This document shows, piece after piece, positions 1 through 7,719 of a DNA stretch of 17,755 nt (its first letter is position 1; every line of letters begins with the position of its first letter). The position numbers were made by a program, and so were the translations under genes. The DNA is from Gammaproteobacteria bacterium (lineage in GTDB: Bacteria > Pseudomonadota > Gammaproteobacteria > Steroidobacterales > SZUA-146), in NCBI GenBank assembly GCA_013002925.1, contig JABDLQ010000396.1, forward strand, positions 1 through 17,755. Direction: 5' to 3'. A model generated the notes under the pieces. That model was not told the origin of the DNA. It did no database searches and saw nothing but the letters and a program-made list of their open reading frames with translations.

Positions 1-78
1 GATCAGTGGTTCAACGCAACCAGGGACTTTGAAGTGCTTCATCGTCGCAAGGCGGCGGTGGTTATAGCCGGGAAATAA
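1..78 (+). CDS. Possible C-terminal end of an unidentified gene (partial)
   Basis: Frame 1 is open from the window edge to a TAA at 76-78 and would encode 25 residues ending AAVVIAGK. The other two forward frames close within about 65 bases. The codons look normal, but 25 codons are too few to identify a family or to exclude chance. No convincing terminator follows: a 5-bp hairpin CAGGC/GCCTG near 101-115 lacks a T tract. Function unknown. Confidence 0.25.
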   Translation, partial: DQWFNATRDFEVLHRRKAAVVIAGK

Positions 79-235
79 GAATAACACTGCGTCGCAAATC
101 AGGCAGCCCGCCTGAGGCATGAGTGCGTTTCTTAAGTTTGTGAAGTGTCGACCCATGCGTGCTCGTGTAATCGATACAAGCCTGTTTGGAAAGCTATAAA
201 AAAAGCGATCCACTCAGTAAATCCTCAAATCATTC

Positions 236-245
236 GTGCCTGTCC
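236..245 (+). repeat. Isolated copy of the GTGCCTGTCC repeat core
   Basis: The ten bases GTGCCTGTCC are identical to the core of the array that starts at 1821 and lie in the same orientation. This copy continues AATTTATC rather than AGAAAYTG. It sits 27 bases beyond the 3' end of the serine hydrolase gene, so the core occurs on both sides of that gene. A ten-base match could be chance, but the core is the most conserved part of the array. Confidence 0.45.
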
Positions 246-271
246 AATTTATCTGTAATCTCAATGGAACG

Positions 272-1633
272 TCAACGCGGTGTCAGGATGCTGTCGTAAC
301 GCTTGTTGCCAGAAAGCATGTGACACGAGATTACCCCTCGCGGTTTCGGTTGGTGGCAGCGCTGGAAATAAAGGGGCAATAAAAACGCACCGTCCGCCAG
401 CGGCACCAGAGCCGTAGCGCGGTTTTCATTGCCATAGGTCACAGTCAAGTGTCCCTCCCCAGTACGCTTAATGCTCACTTGGCCGCCACCAAACGAATTA
501 CTGTATTCACCGATCATCGGGTGGTTAACTGGAATTAGTTTGTCTACCACTTTGATGTCGATCCAGCCCGTTTCGATGGGCGCGGAGGAAGCCAGCCCTG
601 CGATCGCCGCTGTCCAATCGGCTGGCACAGCATAATTATTGGCAAGACTAATGACGATTATGTCATCACTGGCGCGGTAAAAGAGTTTGGCAACAAATCC
701 GGGTGAGCGTCCCTGAGAGAGGTATACATCTTCATCAGCCCCCAATACATCCCGGCGCCACTGAGCGGGAACATAGTTTTCGCGGAAAACTGCGCGCGTG
801 AAGCGCAACAAATCATCGACGGTCGAGTAGAGTGACCCACCACCTGGACGGCTCTCAACTGCGTAAAACCGTGGATAGCGTCGCTGGCCGGGTACTTTAC
901 CGGGCTCGTAACCTGTGACCAAATTTGGAACCGCTACACGCGAATCGGCCAGATGACCCGTGGAGTTCATGCCCAGCGGTCGCAATAGCGCCCTGCGTAG
1001 TGCTTCAGTCAGTGTCGTATTGTCGATTAGCTCAAGTATTCGAGCCGCCACGGCATAGCCGCCATTCGAATAGCGCGACTGGCTACCAGGTGGGAAATCC
1101 AGTGGCAGCAAAGCCAAACGGTCGATGATTTCAGTCGTGCTAAGCGACAGTGTGCCATCACCCCATACCTGCCTGTTGGTGTGTGGGATCCCTGATGTGT
1201 GATCGAGAAGATGCCTTACAGCGATCTCGTCCGCCGATGGAAAGTTTGGTAAAAATTTAGCGATCGGCGTATCGAGCTGCAGCCTACCGGCTTCGACCAA
1301 CTTGGCAATGGCAGTGTCGGTGACGGCTTTAGAGACTGATGCGATTCTGAAGCGGTGTTCTTGTGTGTGTCGCACGCCAAGTTCAAAATTCGCATATCCA
1401 AAAGCCTGTCGGTATACCACTTCGCCACCAATATCGACGAGTACCACGCCATCAAACATTGCAAGGTCTGTGAACTGGCTGACAAAACGGTCGATCGCCC
1501 GCGCTTGAGCAGCTGGCAATTTGTGCGCTGACTGTGGTACCGCTGATGGAGAAGCCCCGGCACAACCGCTCGTGAGCAAAGTGACAAAGACCGAAAGTAT
1601 GCAAATTCGTGAACTAGCGACAAATGCAATCAT
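272..1633 (-). CDS. Exported beta-lactamase-family serine hydrolase
   Basis: A 453-residue serine hydrolase of the class C beta-lactamase / DD-peptidase fold. Visible motifs are S99-V-S-K102 (nucleophile and general base), Y188-S-N190 (the second catalytic motif, YxN) and a glycine-rich GGG segment near residue 265 in the usual place for the third motif. The N-terminus has a hydrophobic segment (about 10-21) followed by TSGC at 21-24. It is therefore exported; the lipobox is imperfect (T at -3), so lipoprotein status is uncertain. The last 120 or so residues resemble the small beta-rich domain often found C-terminal in this family. Substrate is not predictable: members are beta-lactamases, esterases or peptidases. 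The ATG start at 1633 has AAGG eight bases upstream. It is transcribed away from the ABC operon and has no operon partner. Confidence 0.85.
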   Translation of the reverse strand: MIAFVASSRICILSVFVTLLTSGCAGASPSAVPQSAHKLPAAQARAIDRFVSQFTDLAMFDGVVLVDIGGEVVYRQAFGYANFELGVRHTQEHRFRIASVSKAVTDTAIAKLVEAGRLQLDTPIAKFLPNFPSADEIAVRHLLDHTSGIPHTNRQVWGDGTLSLSTTEIIDRLALLPLDFPPGSQSRYSNGGYAVAARILELIDNTTLTEALRRALLRPLGMNSTGHLADSRVAVPNLVTGYEPGKVPGQRRYPRFYAVESRPGGGSLYSTVDDLLRFTRAVFRENYVPAQWRRDVLGADEDVYLSQGRSPGFVAKLFYRASDDIIVISLANNYAVPADWTAAIAGLASSAPIETGWIDIKVVDKLIPVNHPMIGEYSNSFGGGQVSIKRTGEGHLTVTYGNENRATALVPLADGAFLLPLYFQRCHQPKPRGVISCHMLSGNKRYDSILTPR

Positions 1634-1820
1634 GGCGTTAACCTTATATTAAATAATGGCTTATTGCAGCTTCCCATCGCAATAAAGCGCCGCCTATAGC
1701 CAACGGGAATAGTGTTTATATCGCCTTGACGGTTTAATGCCTCGGTATCTTTATGATGTTCAAAGGTGGGAAGTAAGGGGATGCAATCTGTGCCTTTGGT
1801 ATCTGTAAGTTATCAGGTGA

Positions 1821-2026
1821 GTGCCTGTCCAGAAACTGTCGAAATTAGTCCTGAGAGAGTGCCTGTCCAGAAACTGCTGTCCAGAAACTGTCGTCGGCTG
1901 TGCCTGTCCAGAAATTGGCCCAGAAATTGCCTCCAAAAATTGGTCGGCTGTGCCTGTCCAGAAATTGGTCCGTCCAGAAATTGGTCCAGAAATTGCACCT
2001 GTCCGGAATTTGCCGCCCAGAATATG
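1821..2026 (+). repeat. Degenerate direct-repeat array, GTGCCTGTCCAGAAAYTG family
   Basis: About ten same-orientation copies of one short motif occur in roughly 200 bases. Full-length 18-base copies start at 1821, 1859, 1900 and 1950. Shortened or diverged copies start near 1877, 1919, 1931, 1971, 1984 and 1996. The last base before TG is C in the first three copies and T afterwards. A larger unit (TCGGCTGTGCCTGTCC onward) recurs with a 50-base period at 1894 and 1944. Spacing is otherwise irregular (12 to 38 bases), so this is not a CRISPR. No long inverted repeat or transposase is present. The motif resembles short dispersed intergenic repeats I recall from environmental gammaproteobacterial genomes; an operator array is the alternative. 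Confidence 0.8.
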
Positions 2027-2181
2027 CCTGGAATATGCAGACGGGAGCTGCCTTTGTGGGTCGGACCCTTAAATTTGCTTCCCGATAATCCGCCTTCATC
2101 AAATCTTGCCGCTCGTAGCGTACACTTTGGTGCATCAGGCAATTTGCAATGGGAGGAAACGGCGACTCGACAGATCGTCAG

Positions 2182-2207
2182 CCCAACCAACTCACCCAAC
2201 CAACTTA
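2182..2207 (+). repeat. 13-bp tandem repeat CCCAACCAACTYA, two copies
   Basis: Two adjacent copies, 2182-2194 and 2195-2207, differ at one base (C or T at position 12). They end four bases before the AGGGA ribosome binding site of the ABC ATPase gene, so they fall in its untranslated leader if the GTG at 2223 is the start. The role is unknown. Confidence 0.6.
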
Positions 2208-2210
2208 CTC

Positions 2211-2215
2211 AGGGA
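2211..2215 (+). promoter_or_regulatory. Ribosome binding site deciding the ABC ATPase start
   Basis: AGGGA lies seven bases before a GTG at 2223, the usual distance. The upstream in-frame ATG at 2106 has no such site and would add 39 residues that do not look like an ABC N-terminus and include the translated tandem repeat. Confidence 0.55.
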
Positions 2216-2222
2216 CGTGCCA

Positions 2223-2930
2223 GTGTCAGCCAGTTCATCCAATGCCACAAACCGCTCTGTCGCCATCGAGCTTCGAGGGGTTAGCCGGCGCTTTCGTGAG
2301 GGGGATCGGGACCACACGGTGCTCGACTCCGCAGATGCTGTTTTTCTCGAAGGAGAGATCATTGCCTTGCGAGGTCGTAGCGGGTCCGGGAAGTCGACGT
2401 TACTTAACCTGATTGGTGGTATAGACGTGCCGGACGCCGGACAGGTGGTCGTCGCGGGAATCGATCTGCGGGCTTTGACCGAACGTAAACGCACGCTGTT
2501 TCGGCGTGAGCACATTGGGTTTGTTTACCAGGCGTTCAACCTCGTGCCGACGCTCAACGTCAGTGACAATATTCGACTTGTGCTCGAACTCAACAAAACG
2601 CCGCAGAACCGCGCAAACCAGCGTATTGCAGAGTTGCTCGACGCGGTCGGACTGGCCGATCGGTCGCACAGCTATCCCGACGTGCTGTCAGGCGGCGAGC
2701 AGCAGCGCGTTGCGATTGCGCGAGCGCTCTGTCACAGACCAGCCGTACTGCTGGCCGATGAACCTACCGGCAATCTTGACGATTCGACGGCAGCATCCAT
2801 CATGAAATTGCTCAAAAACCTGATTCGCGAAACTGGCGGCACGATGATCATGGCGACGCACAGTGCCGCAATTGCATCGACCTGCGACCGCACATTTGAA
2901 CTGCACAACGGAAAGCTTTCGCAAACATGA
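2223..2930 (+). CDS. ABC transporter ATP-binding protein, LolD/MacB type
   Basis: A 235-residue cytoplasmic ATPase that should power the FtsX-type permease encoded next. All nucleotide-binding motifs are intact: Walker A GRSGSGKST (Lys near 57), Q-loop YQAFNLVPTLNV, signature LSGGEQQRVAIARAL, Walker B VLLADEPTGNLD and H-loop MATHS. The LSGGEQQR and DEPTGNLD wording is typical of the LolD/MacB/FtsE branch, which drives mechanotransmission or lipid and lipoprotein export rather than ordinary import. I chose the GTG at 2223 because of its ribosome binding site; an ATG at 2106 is the long alternative. Its last four bases (ATGA, 2927-2930) overlap the permease start, which implies translational coupling. 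Confidence 0.9.
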   Translation: MSASSSNATNRSVAIELRGVSRRFREGDRDHTVLDSADAVFLEGEIIALRGRSGSGKSTLLNLIGGIDVPDAGQVVVAGIDLRALTERKRTLFRREHIGFVYQAFNLVPTLNVSDNIRLVLELNKTPQNRANQRIAELLDAVGLADRSHSYPDVLSGGEQQRVAIARALCHRPAVLLADEPTGNLDDSTAASIMKLLKNLIRETGGTMIMATHSAAIASTCDRTFELHNGKLSQT

Positions 2931-5455
2931 TTCCAGTCACCTACCGTGCCGGCTTCAGCTATCTGTTGCGACACCCCTGGCAACTGGCACTTGCCATGCT
3001 CGGTGTTGGCATTGGCGTAGCGGTCATCGTTGCAGTCGATCTCGCGAATTCCAGTGCCAGCAAGGCGTTCATGCTGTCAATGGAAAAAGTTGCTGGAGAG
3101 GCAACTCATCAGGTCGTTGGCGGGCCGCGCGGCATCAAAGAAAGCGTGTATACGCGGCTGCGTGTGGAGCGGGGGATTCGTAGCATAGCCCCTGTGGTCA
3201 GCGGTTCCGTAGAGGCGGGCGACACTGTACTGAGCCTTCTGGGCGTAGATCTGTTTGCCGAGCAGGAAATACGCAAGTTCACAAGCCAGGCTACAGAGCT
3301 TGCAAGCGGTTCCGGAACTTCTCCACAAAACGTGTTCCGGGCGTTTCTGACCGAGCCTGGTACCGTCACAATGTCTGAACGAACGGCCGCTGAACTGGGT
3401 CTTCAGGTTGGCGACTCGTTCACGATTCTTGCCGCAGGCATCAACCAACCGGCAACCCTGCTGGGTGTCTTTGAGGGTGACCAGGGCACGCTCGACAACA
3501 TTTTAATCACCGATATTGGTACAGCCCAGGAATGGTTCGGGCAAACGGGCTGGCTGTCGCGCATCGATGCACGTATTGCCGCGGGTGATACTCACGCGTT
3601 AGCACAATTTGAAGCGGCTTTGCCGGATGATGTGCGCATATTGACCGCTTCCGGGCGCACCCAGGCAACGGCCGCGATGAGTCAGGCGTTCATGACCAAT
3701 CTCACCGCGATGAGCCTGCTGGCGCTGCTCGTTGGGCTGTTTCTTATCTTTAACAGCGTTAGTTTTTCTGTCTTGCAGCGACGTGAATATATTGCAACGC
3801 TTCGTGCTCTTGGTGTCACGCGCCGTCAAGTGTTCGCGACGATTCTTACAGAGGCCGCAGTGCTCGGTGTCATCGCGTCGGCGCTGGGCGCTGTGCTTGG
3901 TCTTTGGCTTGGGGAGCAGCTGCTCGCACTCGTGTCCAGATCAATCAATGATTTGTATTTTCGCGTTAGCGTTACTGAAGTTACCGTAAATTCACTGTCG
4001 ATCATAAAAGGGTTTGCTGCCGGCGTACTTGCGGCGATTATCGCGGCGGCGCTTCCAGCCGCAGATGCAACAAGCTATGAACCGCGCCTGACCATGCTGC
4101 GCTCATCACTTGAGCGTCGTGCGGGCCGCTCCGTACCGTACGTCGCCATGGCCGGGCTCGCGACGATAGTGATAGCTGTCGCGATACTCATGCTTTCGGA
4201 GCGCAACCTCGTAGCAGGACTGGCGGCGGTATTTCTTTTGATCGTGGGTTTTGCCAGTGGTGTGCCACTGGTCGTACGCCAGGTTTCGACATTACTTGCC
4301 CCGGCGGCAAATGCCGTTGGTGGCACCATATTGCGCATGGCCGTCTCGGGCATTGCGGCAAGCCTGAGCCGCACAGCTGTTGCAATTGTCGCCCTCGCCA
4401 TCGCCGTATCGGCCACTATCGGTGTTAGCGTGATGGTTGATAGTTTCCGTGGTTCGGTTCAGAACTGGCTGGAACAGACTTTGCGCGCCGATATCTACGC
4501 TGGCGTTCAGCGTGGCGCGATGCAGCCTGAATTGATCGATGACATCAGCAGAATTTCGGGCGTCGTTGAGGTCAGCACGAGCCGGCGCACGTCGATCGAA
4601 GACTCATCGGGCCGCACGCAGCTTATCGCCATACGTATGTCACCCGATGGCTATGCCGGTACTGAACTGCTTGACGGCACGCCGGATGAAGTCTGGGCGG
4701 CCTGGGAGCGCGAGGCTGTTGTCCTCGTCTCCGAACCCTATGCCTATCGCAATCGGGTTGCTCCCGGCGACACCATCACGCTGCCGACGAGCACAGGCGA
4801 TCGCCCATTCACTGTGGCGGCGCGATACCAAAGTTACGACATTAATGCGAGTGCCGTCTTGATGAGCCGCACAAACTACGACCGCTATTTTGACGACGAC
4901 GGTGTTGATACGCTTGGGCTTTATCTTGCAGAGGGTACAAATGCCGATAATGTAATCAAACAGATCAAGGCAATGAGTGAGGGTCGACAACGCCTTCGCG
5001 TCGACTCCAACGCGCGTATTCGCGACCTCTCGCTTGAAATCTTCGACCAGACGTTCGTCATCACCGATGTGCTCTACTGGCTTGCGACCGGGGTTGCGTT
5101 CATCGGTATTCTTGGTGCAATGCTGGCGCTGCAGCTGGAACGCGCTCGCGAGTTTGCCTTGCTCCGGGCGCTCGGCATGACGCCTGTTCAGATCGGTAGC
5201 ATGATCACGACCCAGACAGGCATGATCGGTTTTTTGAGCGGGCTTGTTGCCATACCATTAGGGTTGGTAATGGCATGGGTTCTGATCAAGGTGATTAACC
5301 GCCGGGCATTCGGCTGGCAGATCGATATGTCGGTAGCGCCTGAGATCCTCGTGTCTGCGCTCGTTTTCGCGGTAACCGCCTCGGTACTGGCAGCCATCTA
5401 TCCGGCCTGGCGCGCTGCCCAAAGCCAGCCTGCCATAATCATGCGTGAGGAGTGA
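2927..5455 (+). CDS. FtsX/MacB-type ABC transporter permease, two FtsX domains
   Basis: An 842-residue inner-membrane permease. A first helix (about 17-40) is followed by a large periplasmic domain, then three helices (about 250-345) carrying the cytoplasmic FtsX-type segment RREYIATLRALGVTRRQV. Central helices run to about 450, then comes another helix near 485-505 and a second periplasmic domain. A final three-helix FtsX domain (about 715-842) contains the matching ERAREFALLRALGMTPVQI. Ten helices with two FtsX repeats match the YbbP-like and AttF/AttG-like layout. The family mostly exports or extracts lipophilic or envelope molecules, but the substrate cannot be read from sequence. It overlaps the ATPase gene by four bases and is followed after three bases by the AttH-like gene, so the three form one operon. 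Confidence 0.9.
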   Translation: MIPVTYRAGFSYLLRHPWQLALAMLGVGIGVAVIVAVDLANSSASKAFMLSMEKVAGEATHQVVGGPRGIKESVYTRLRVERGIRSIAPVVSGSVEAGDTVLSLLGVDLFAEQEIRKFTSQATELASGSGTSPQNVFRAFLTEPGTVTMSERTAAELGLQVGDSFTILAAGINQPATLLGVFEGDQGTLDNILITDIGTAQEWFGQTGWLSRIDARIAAGDTHALAQFEAALPDDVRILTASGRTQATAAMSQAFMTNLTAMSLLALLVGLFLIFNSVSFSVLQRREYIATLRALGVTRRQVFATILTEAAVLGVIASALGAVLGLWLGEQLLALVSRSINDLYFRVSVTEVTVNSLSIIKGFAAGVLAAIIAAALPAADATSYEPRLTMLRSSLERRAGRSVPYVAMAGLATIVIAVAILMLSERNLVAGLAAVFLLIVGFASGVPLVVRQVSTLLAPAANAVGGTILRMAVSGIAASLSRTAVAIVALAIAVSATIGVSVMVDSFRGSVQNWLEQTLRADIYAGVQRGAMQPELIDDISRISGVVEVSTSRRTSIEDSSGRTQLIAIRMSPDGYAGTELLDGTPDEVWAAWEREAVVLVSEPYAYRNRVAPGDTITLPTSTGDRPFTVAARYQSYDINASAVLMSRTNYDRYFDDDGVDTLGLYLAEGTNADNVIKQIKAMSEGRQRLRVDSNARIRDLSLEIFDQTFVITDVLYWLATGVAFIGILGAMLALQLERAREFALLRALGMTPVQIGSMITTQTGMIGFLSGLVAIPLGLVMAWVLIKVINRRAFGWQIDMSVAPEILVSALVFAVTASVLAAIYPAWRAAQSQPAIIMREE

Positions 5456-5458
5456 CCG

Positions 5459-6577
5459 ATGCGTGCAACTATCTTCGCCAGCGTGTCATTGTGTCTTTTG
5501 ACGTTATTCGCCGTTGCCGACGAGTCGGCGCAGAGCTCACGGTTGTCCGAATTGCTCACTGACAATACTGAAGCGGGTTTCAAACGGGCAAACGCTGCAC
5601 GCGAGTTTTTATTTCCCAGGGACCATGGCCCTCATGAGGGGTTTCGTAACGAATGGTGGTACATCACCGGGAATCTCGACGATGACGCTGGCAGACGTTT
5701 TGGATTTGAACTGACTATCTTTCGGTTCTCGTTAACGCCCGGGCGGCCGCAGGCACAGTCTGACTGGCGAACAAATCAGGTCTATATCGCCCATCTCGCG
5801 GTGACTGACGTTGAGGATGAGCGCTTTTATGTTGCCGAGCGCTTTTCACGCGGCGCGCTCGGGCTGGCGGGTGCACAAACTGAACCATTCCGGGTCTGGA
5901 TCGACAACTGGGAGATCGCCTCCAACGGTGAAGGCGAATCCTGGCGCATCGTCGCCGCCGATACCGACATCGCGGTTGACCTGGCGCTAACGGCCCTCAA
6001 AAAACCTGTGCTCAATGGTGATGCCGGTTTGTCGCGCAAATCATCGAATATCGATAGCGCCTCTTACTATTATTCGATTACCCGGTTTCAAACTGCAGGC
6101 ACCGTGTCGATCGCGGGCAGAAACTACAGGGTATCAGGGCTGTCGTGGCTCGACCGGGAATGGAGTACCAGTGCTTTGGCGGCCGATCAGGTGGGCTGGG
6201 ACTGGTTTGCATTACAGTTGTCAAGCGGCACCGATGTGATGCTGTACAATCTTCGCAAATCTGATGCGACGGTCGATGCCAACAGTTCAGGCACGCTCAC
6301 ATTCGCAGATGGACGTTCAACACATCTGCGCGTAGAGGATTTTAACATTCGTGTTAACGACACATGGGATAGCCCCGCCGGCGGAACCTACCCGTCGTCC
6401 TGGCGCATACACATTCCTGAACAGGGGCTGCAACTCGACGTCCAGCCAGTGTTGCCAAACCAGGAGCTGTTCACGACTGTGCGCTATTGGGAGGGTGCCG
6501 TGGACGTCTCGGGAGAAAAAAATGGGGTACCGATCGCCGGGCGCGGGTATGTGGAACTTACCGGTTACGCGGATTAA
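5459..6577 (+). CDS. AttH/CrtC-family lipocalin-like periplasmic protein
   Basis: A 372-residue protein with an N-terminal hydrophobic segment (about 3-20), probably a signal peptide cleaved after AVA. The stretch FPRDHGPHEG followed by NEWWY (64-68) marks the start of the first lipocalin-like domain of the carotenoid 1,2-hydratase (CrtC)/AttH superfamily. The later GLSWLDREWS, just before a WDWFALQL segment, is the usual junction motif. Bona fide CrtC sits among carotenoid genes. None are here, and the operon with an ABC ATPase and an FtsX-type permease is the attEFGH-like arrangement, so AttH-like is the better name. It probably acts outside the inner membrane with the transporter on a hydrophobic substrate (inferred). 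The ATG follows the permease stop by three bases, with GAGGAG in the permease end as ribosome binding site. Confidence 0.88.
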   Translation: MRATIFASVSLCLLTLFAVADESAQSSRLSELLTDNTEAGFKRANAAREFLFPRDHGPHEGFRNEWWYITGNLDDDAGRRFGFELTIFRFSLTPGRPQAQSDWRTNQVYIAHLAVTDVEDERFYVAERFSRGALGLAGAQTEPFRVWIDNWEIASNGEGESWRIVAADTDIAVDLALTALKKPVLNGDAGLSRKSSNIDSASYYYSITRFQTAGTVSIAGRNYRVSGLSWLDREWSTSALAADQVGWDWFALQLSSGTDVMLYNLRKSDATVDANSSGTLTFADGRSTHLRVEDFNIRVNDTWDSPAGGTYPSSWRIHIPEQGLQLDVQPVLPNQELFTTVRYWEGAVDVSGEKNGVPIAGRGYVELTGYAD

Positions 6578-6954
6578 TGGCCGGGTGGCTAAACCAGTAC
6601 CTTAAACCAAGTCGGCATCTCGGTAGAACACTGCCGGCGATTCAGCCAGTAATGGTTTCGCAGGGCTTTCTCCATGCTGTAAAATTTATTTATTATTATC
6701 GTATTGTTTGCGGGTAACAATGAGCGGCGTCAGCTCATTCGTGGCCTTTGCTATGCTCGACTTGCAGGTTTTGAGGGGGCATCGTTTTTGCAGGTCTCCC
6801 GAAGCTGTCGGGTTGGCGCAGTATTTACAGTGGGTTGGCTATGACAACTGGCTAAAAATACATGCTTTGCGATTGATATCGTATCTATTGAAGGTACTGT
6901 TTCCGTGGTAGTCAGAAGCTCACAATGAAACCCCACTTGCAAGGACGTCATCTG
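6578..6954 (+). other. Intergenic region without a recognisable gene
   Basis: 377 bases follow the AttH-like gene. 6680-6705 is very AT-rich. A frame from ATG 6720 to 6911 would encode 63 residues but has no ribosome binding site and no recognisable features, so I do not call it. No terminator hairpin with a T tract follows the operon. The ribosome binding site of the next gene (AAGGA, 6941-6945) lies at the end. Confidence 0.5.
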
Positions 6955-7719
6955 ATGACCGTAGCAAAAAAAGATCAAATCCGTGCCTTGCTCAAGAGCA
7001 TCGAGACCGGTGACCCTGAACCGGTAGCGGTAGTCAATGAAGCAAAATACATCCAGCACAACCCGCAAACACGCGAAGGTAGCGAAGGGCTGGCAGCGCT
7101 GTTTTTACGACTGTCTAAAACGTCTCCACGGGTGAATATCGTGCGGGCCTTTGAGGATGGGGATTTTGTCTTTGCCCACACAGAGTATGATTTCGCAACA
7201 CGAAAGATTGGTTTCGAAATGTTCAGATTCGAGGATGGACTAGCTGTGGAGCACTGGGACAACATCCAGGAACGGCAGAAACCCAATCAATCCGGTCGCA
7301 CCATGGTAGATGGGCCGACCGAGGTGCGCGAACACGAACTGACGGAAAGCAATCGGGCATTAGTCCGATCTTTTGTCGAAGATGTGCTGATCGGTGGACA
7401 GGTTGATCGGCTGCCCGAATTCATTGACCAAAATGGGTATGCGGAACATAACCCCAGGCTTGGGGATGGTATTGAAGTCGTTCGATTGGCTCTTGCAGAG
7501 CAGCATGACGGCCAAAGGCACATCGACTATCGTCGCAGTCATCGTGTGCTTGCGGAAGGCAACTTTGTGCTTTGTGCCAGTGAGGGTGCCTGGGGCGGCG
7601 TCCATACGTCCTTTTACGATTTGTTTCGTGTCGCTAACGGCAAGCTTGTGGAGCATTGGGATACCATGGAAAAAATTGCTCCGCGCAGTCAGTGGAAAAA
7701 CGATAATGGCAAATTCTGA
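6955..7719 (+). CDS. Tandem-duplicated NTF2/SnoaL-like protein
   Basis: A 254-residue soluble protein made of two consecutive SnoaL-like (NTF2 fold) domains of about 120 residues. Both repeats carry the same landmarks: YIQHNP and YAEHNP near their starts, and a closing FEDGLAVEHWDNIQ and ANGKLVEHWDTMEK. The family includes polyketide cyclases, small-molecule isomerases and many proteins of unknown role, so no reaction can be assigned. The His-Asn-Pro and Glu-His-Trp-Asp elements in each half line the usual ligand pocket, which suggests both halves are functional. I chose ATG 6955 because AAGGA stands nine bases before it; an ATG at 6925 would add ten residues but has a poor site. It has no clear operon partner. 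Confidence 0.8.
   Translation: MTVAKKDQIRALLKSIETGDPEPVAVVNEAKYIQHNPQTREGSEGLAALFLRLSKTSPRVNIVRAFEDGDFVFAHTEYDFATRKIGFEMFRFEDGLAVEHWDNIQERQKPNQSGRTMVDGPTEVREHELTESNRALVRSFVEDVLIGGQVDRLPEFIDQNGYAEHNPRLGDGIEVVRLALAEQHDGQRHIDYRRSHRVLAEGNFVLCASEGAWGGVHTSFYDLFRVANGKLVEHWDTMEKIAPRSQWKNDNGKF

Larger units (their letters stand above)
1634..2222. other. Long divergent intergenic region with repeats
   Basis: 589 bases separate the divergent serine hydrolase and ABC ATPase genes. 1634-1760 is AT-rich and should hold the hydrolase promoter. A poor sigma-70-like pair on the minus strand (TTGCGA 1682-1677, 18-base spacer, CATTAT 1658-1653) is the best I see. 1821-2026 is the repeat array, 2182-2207 a 13-bp tandem repeat, and 2211-2215 the ribosome binding site of the ATPase gene. 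Open frames cross the region, but their translations merely echo the DNA repeat, so I do not call them genes. Confidence 0.6.

Noticed and set aside
1821..2026. CRISPR array
   Set aside because: Spacing varies from 12 to 38 bases, the units are degenerate, spacers are themselves repeat-derived and no cas genes are present.
1766..2284. A 172-codon plus-strand open frame through the repeat array
   Set aside because: Its translation is only the DNA repeat read as protein (recurring SRNC/RNW elements). The array is open in several frames and both strands because the repeat lacks stop codons, and the frame runs into the ABC ATPase gene.
5459..6577. True carotenoid 1,2-hydratase (crtC)
   Set aside because: No carotenoid synthesis genes are present, and the tight operon with an ABC ATPase and FtsX permease fits an AttH-like role better.
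6720..6911. A 63-codon frame after the AttH-like gene
   Set aside because: No ribosome binding site, no recognisable motif and a length expected by chance.
7394..7705. Start of a 197-codon plus-strand frame overlapping the NTF2-like gene
   Set aside because: This portion is a shadow of the NTF2-like coding sequence in another frame. Only the tail beyond 7706 is worth a second look.
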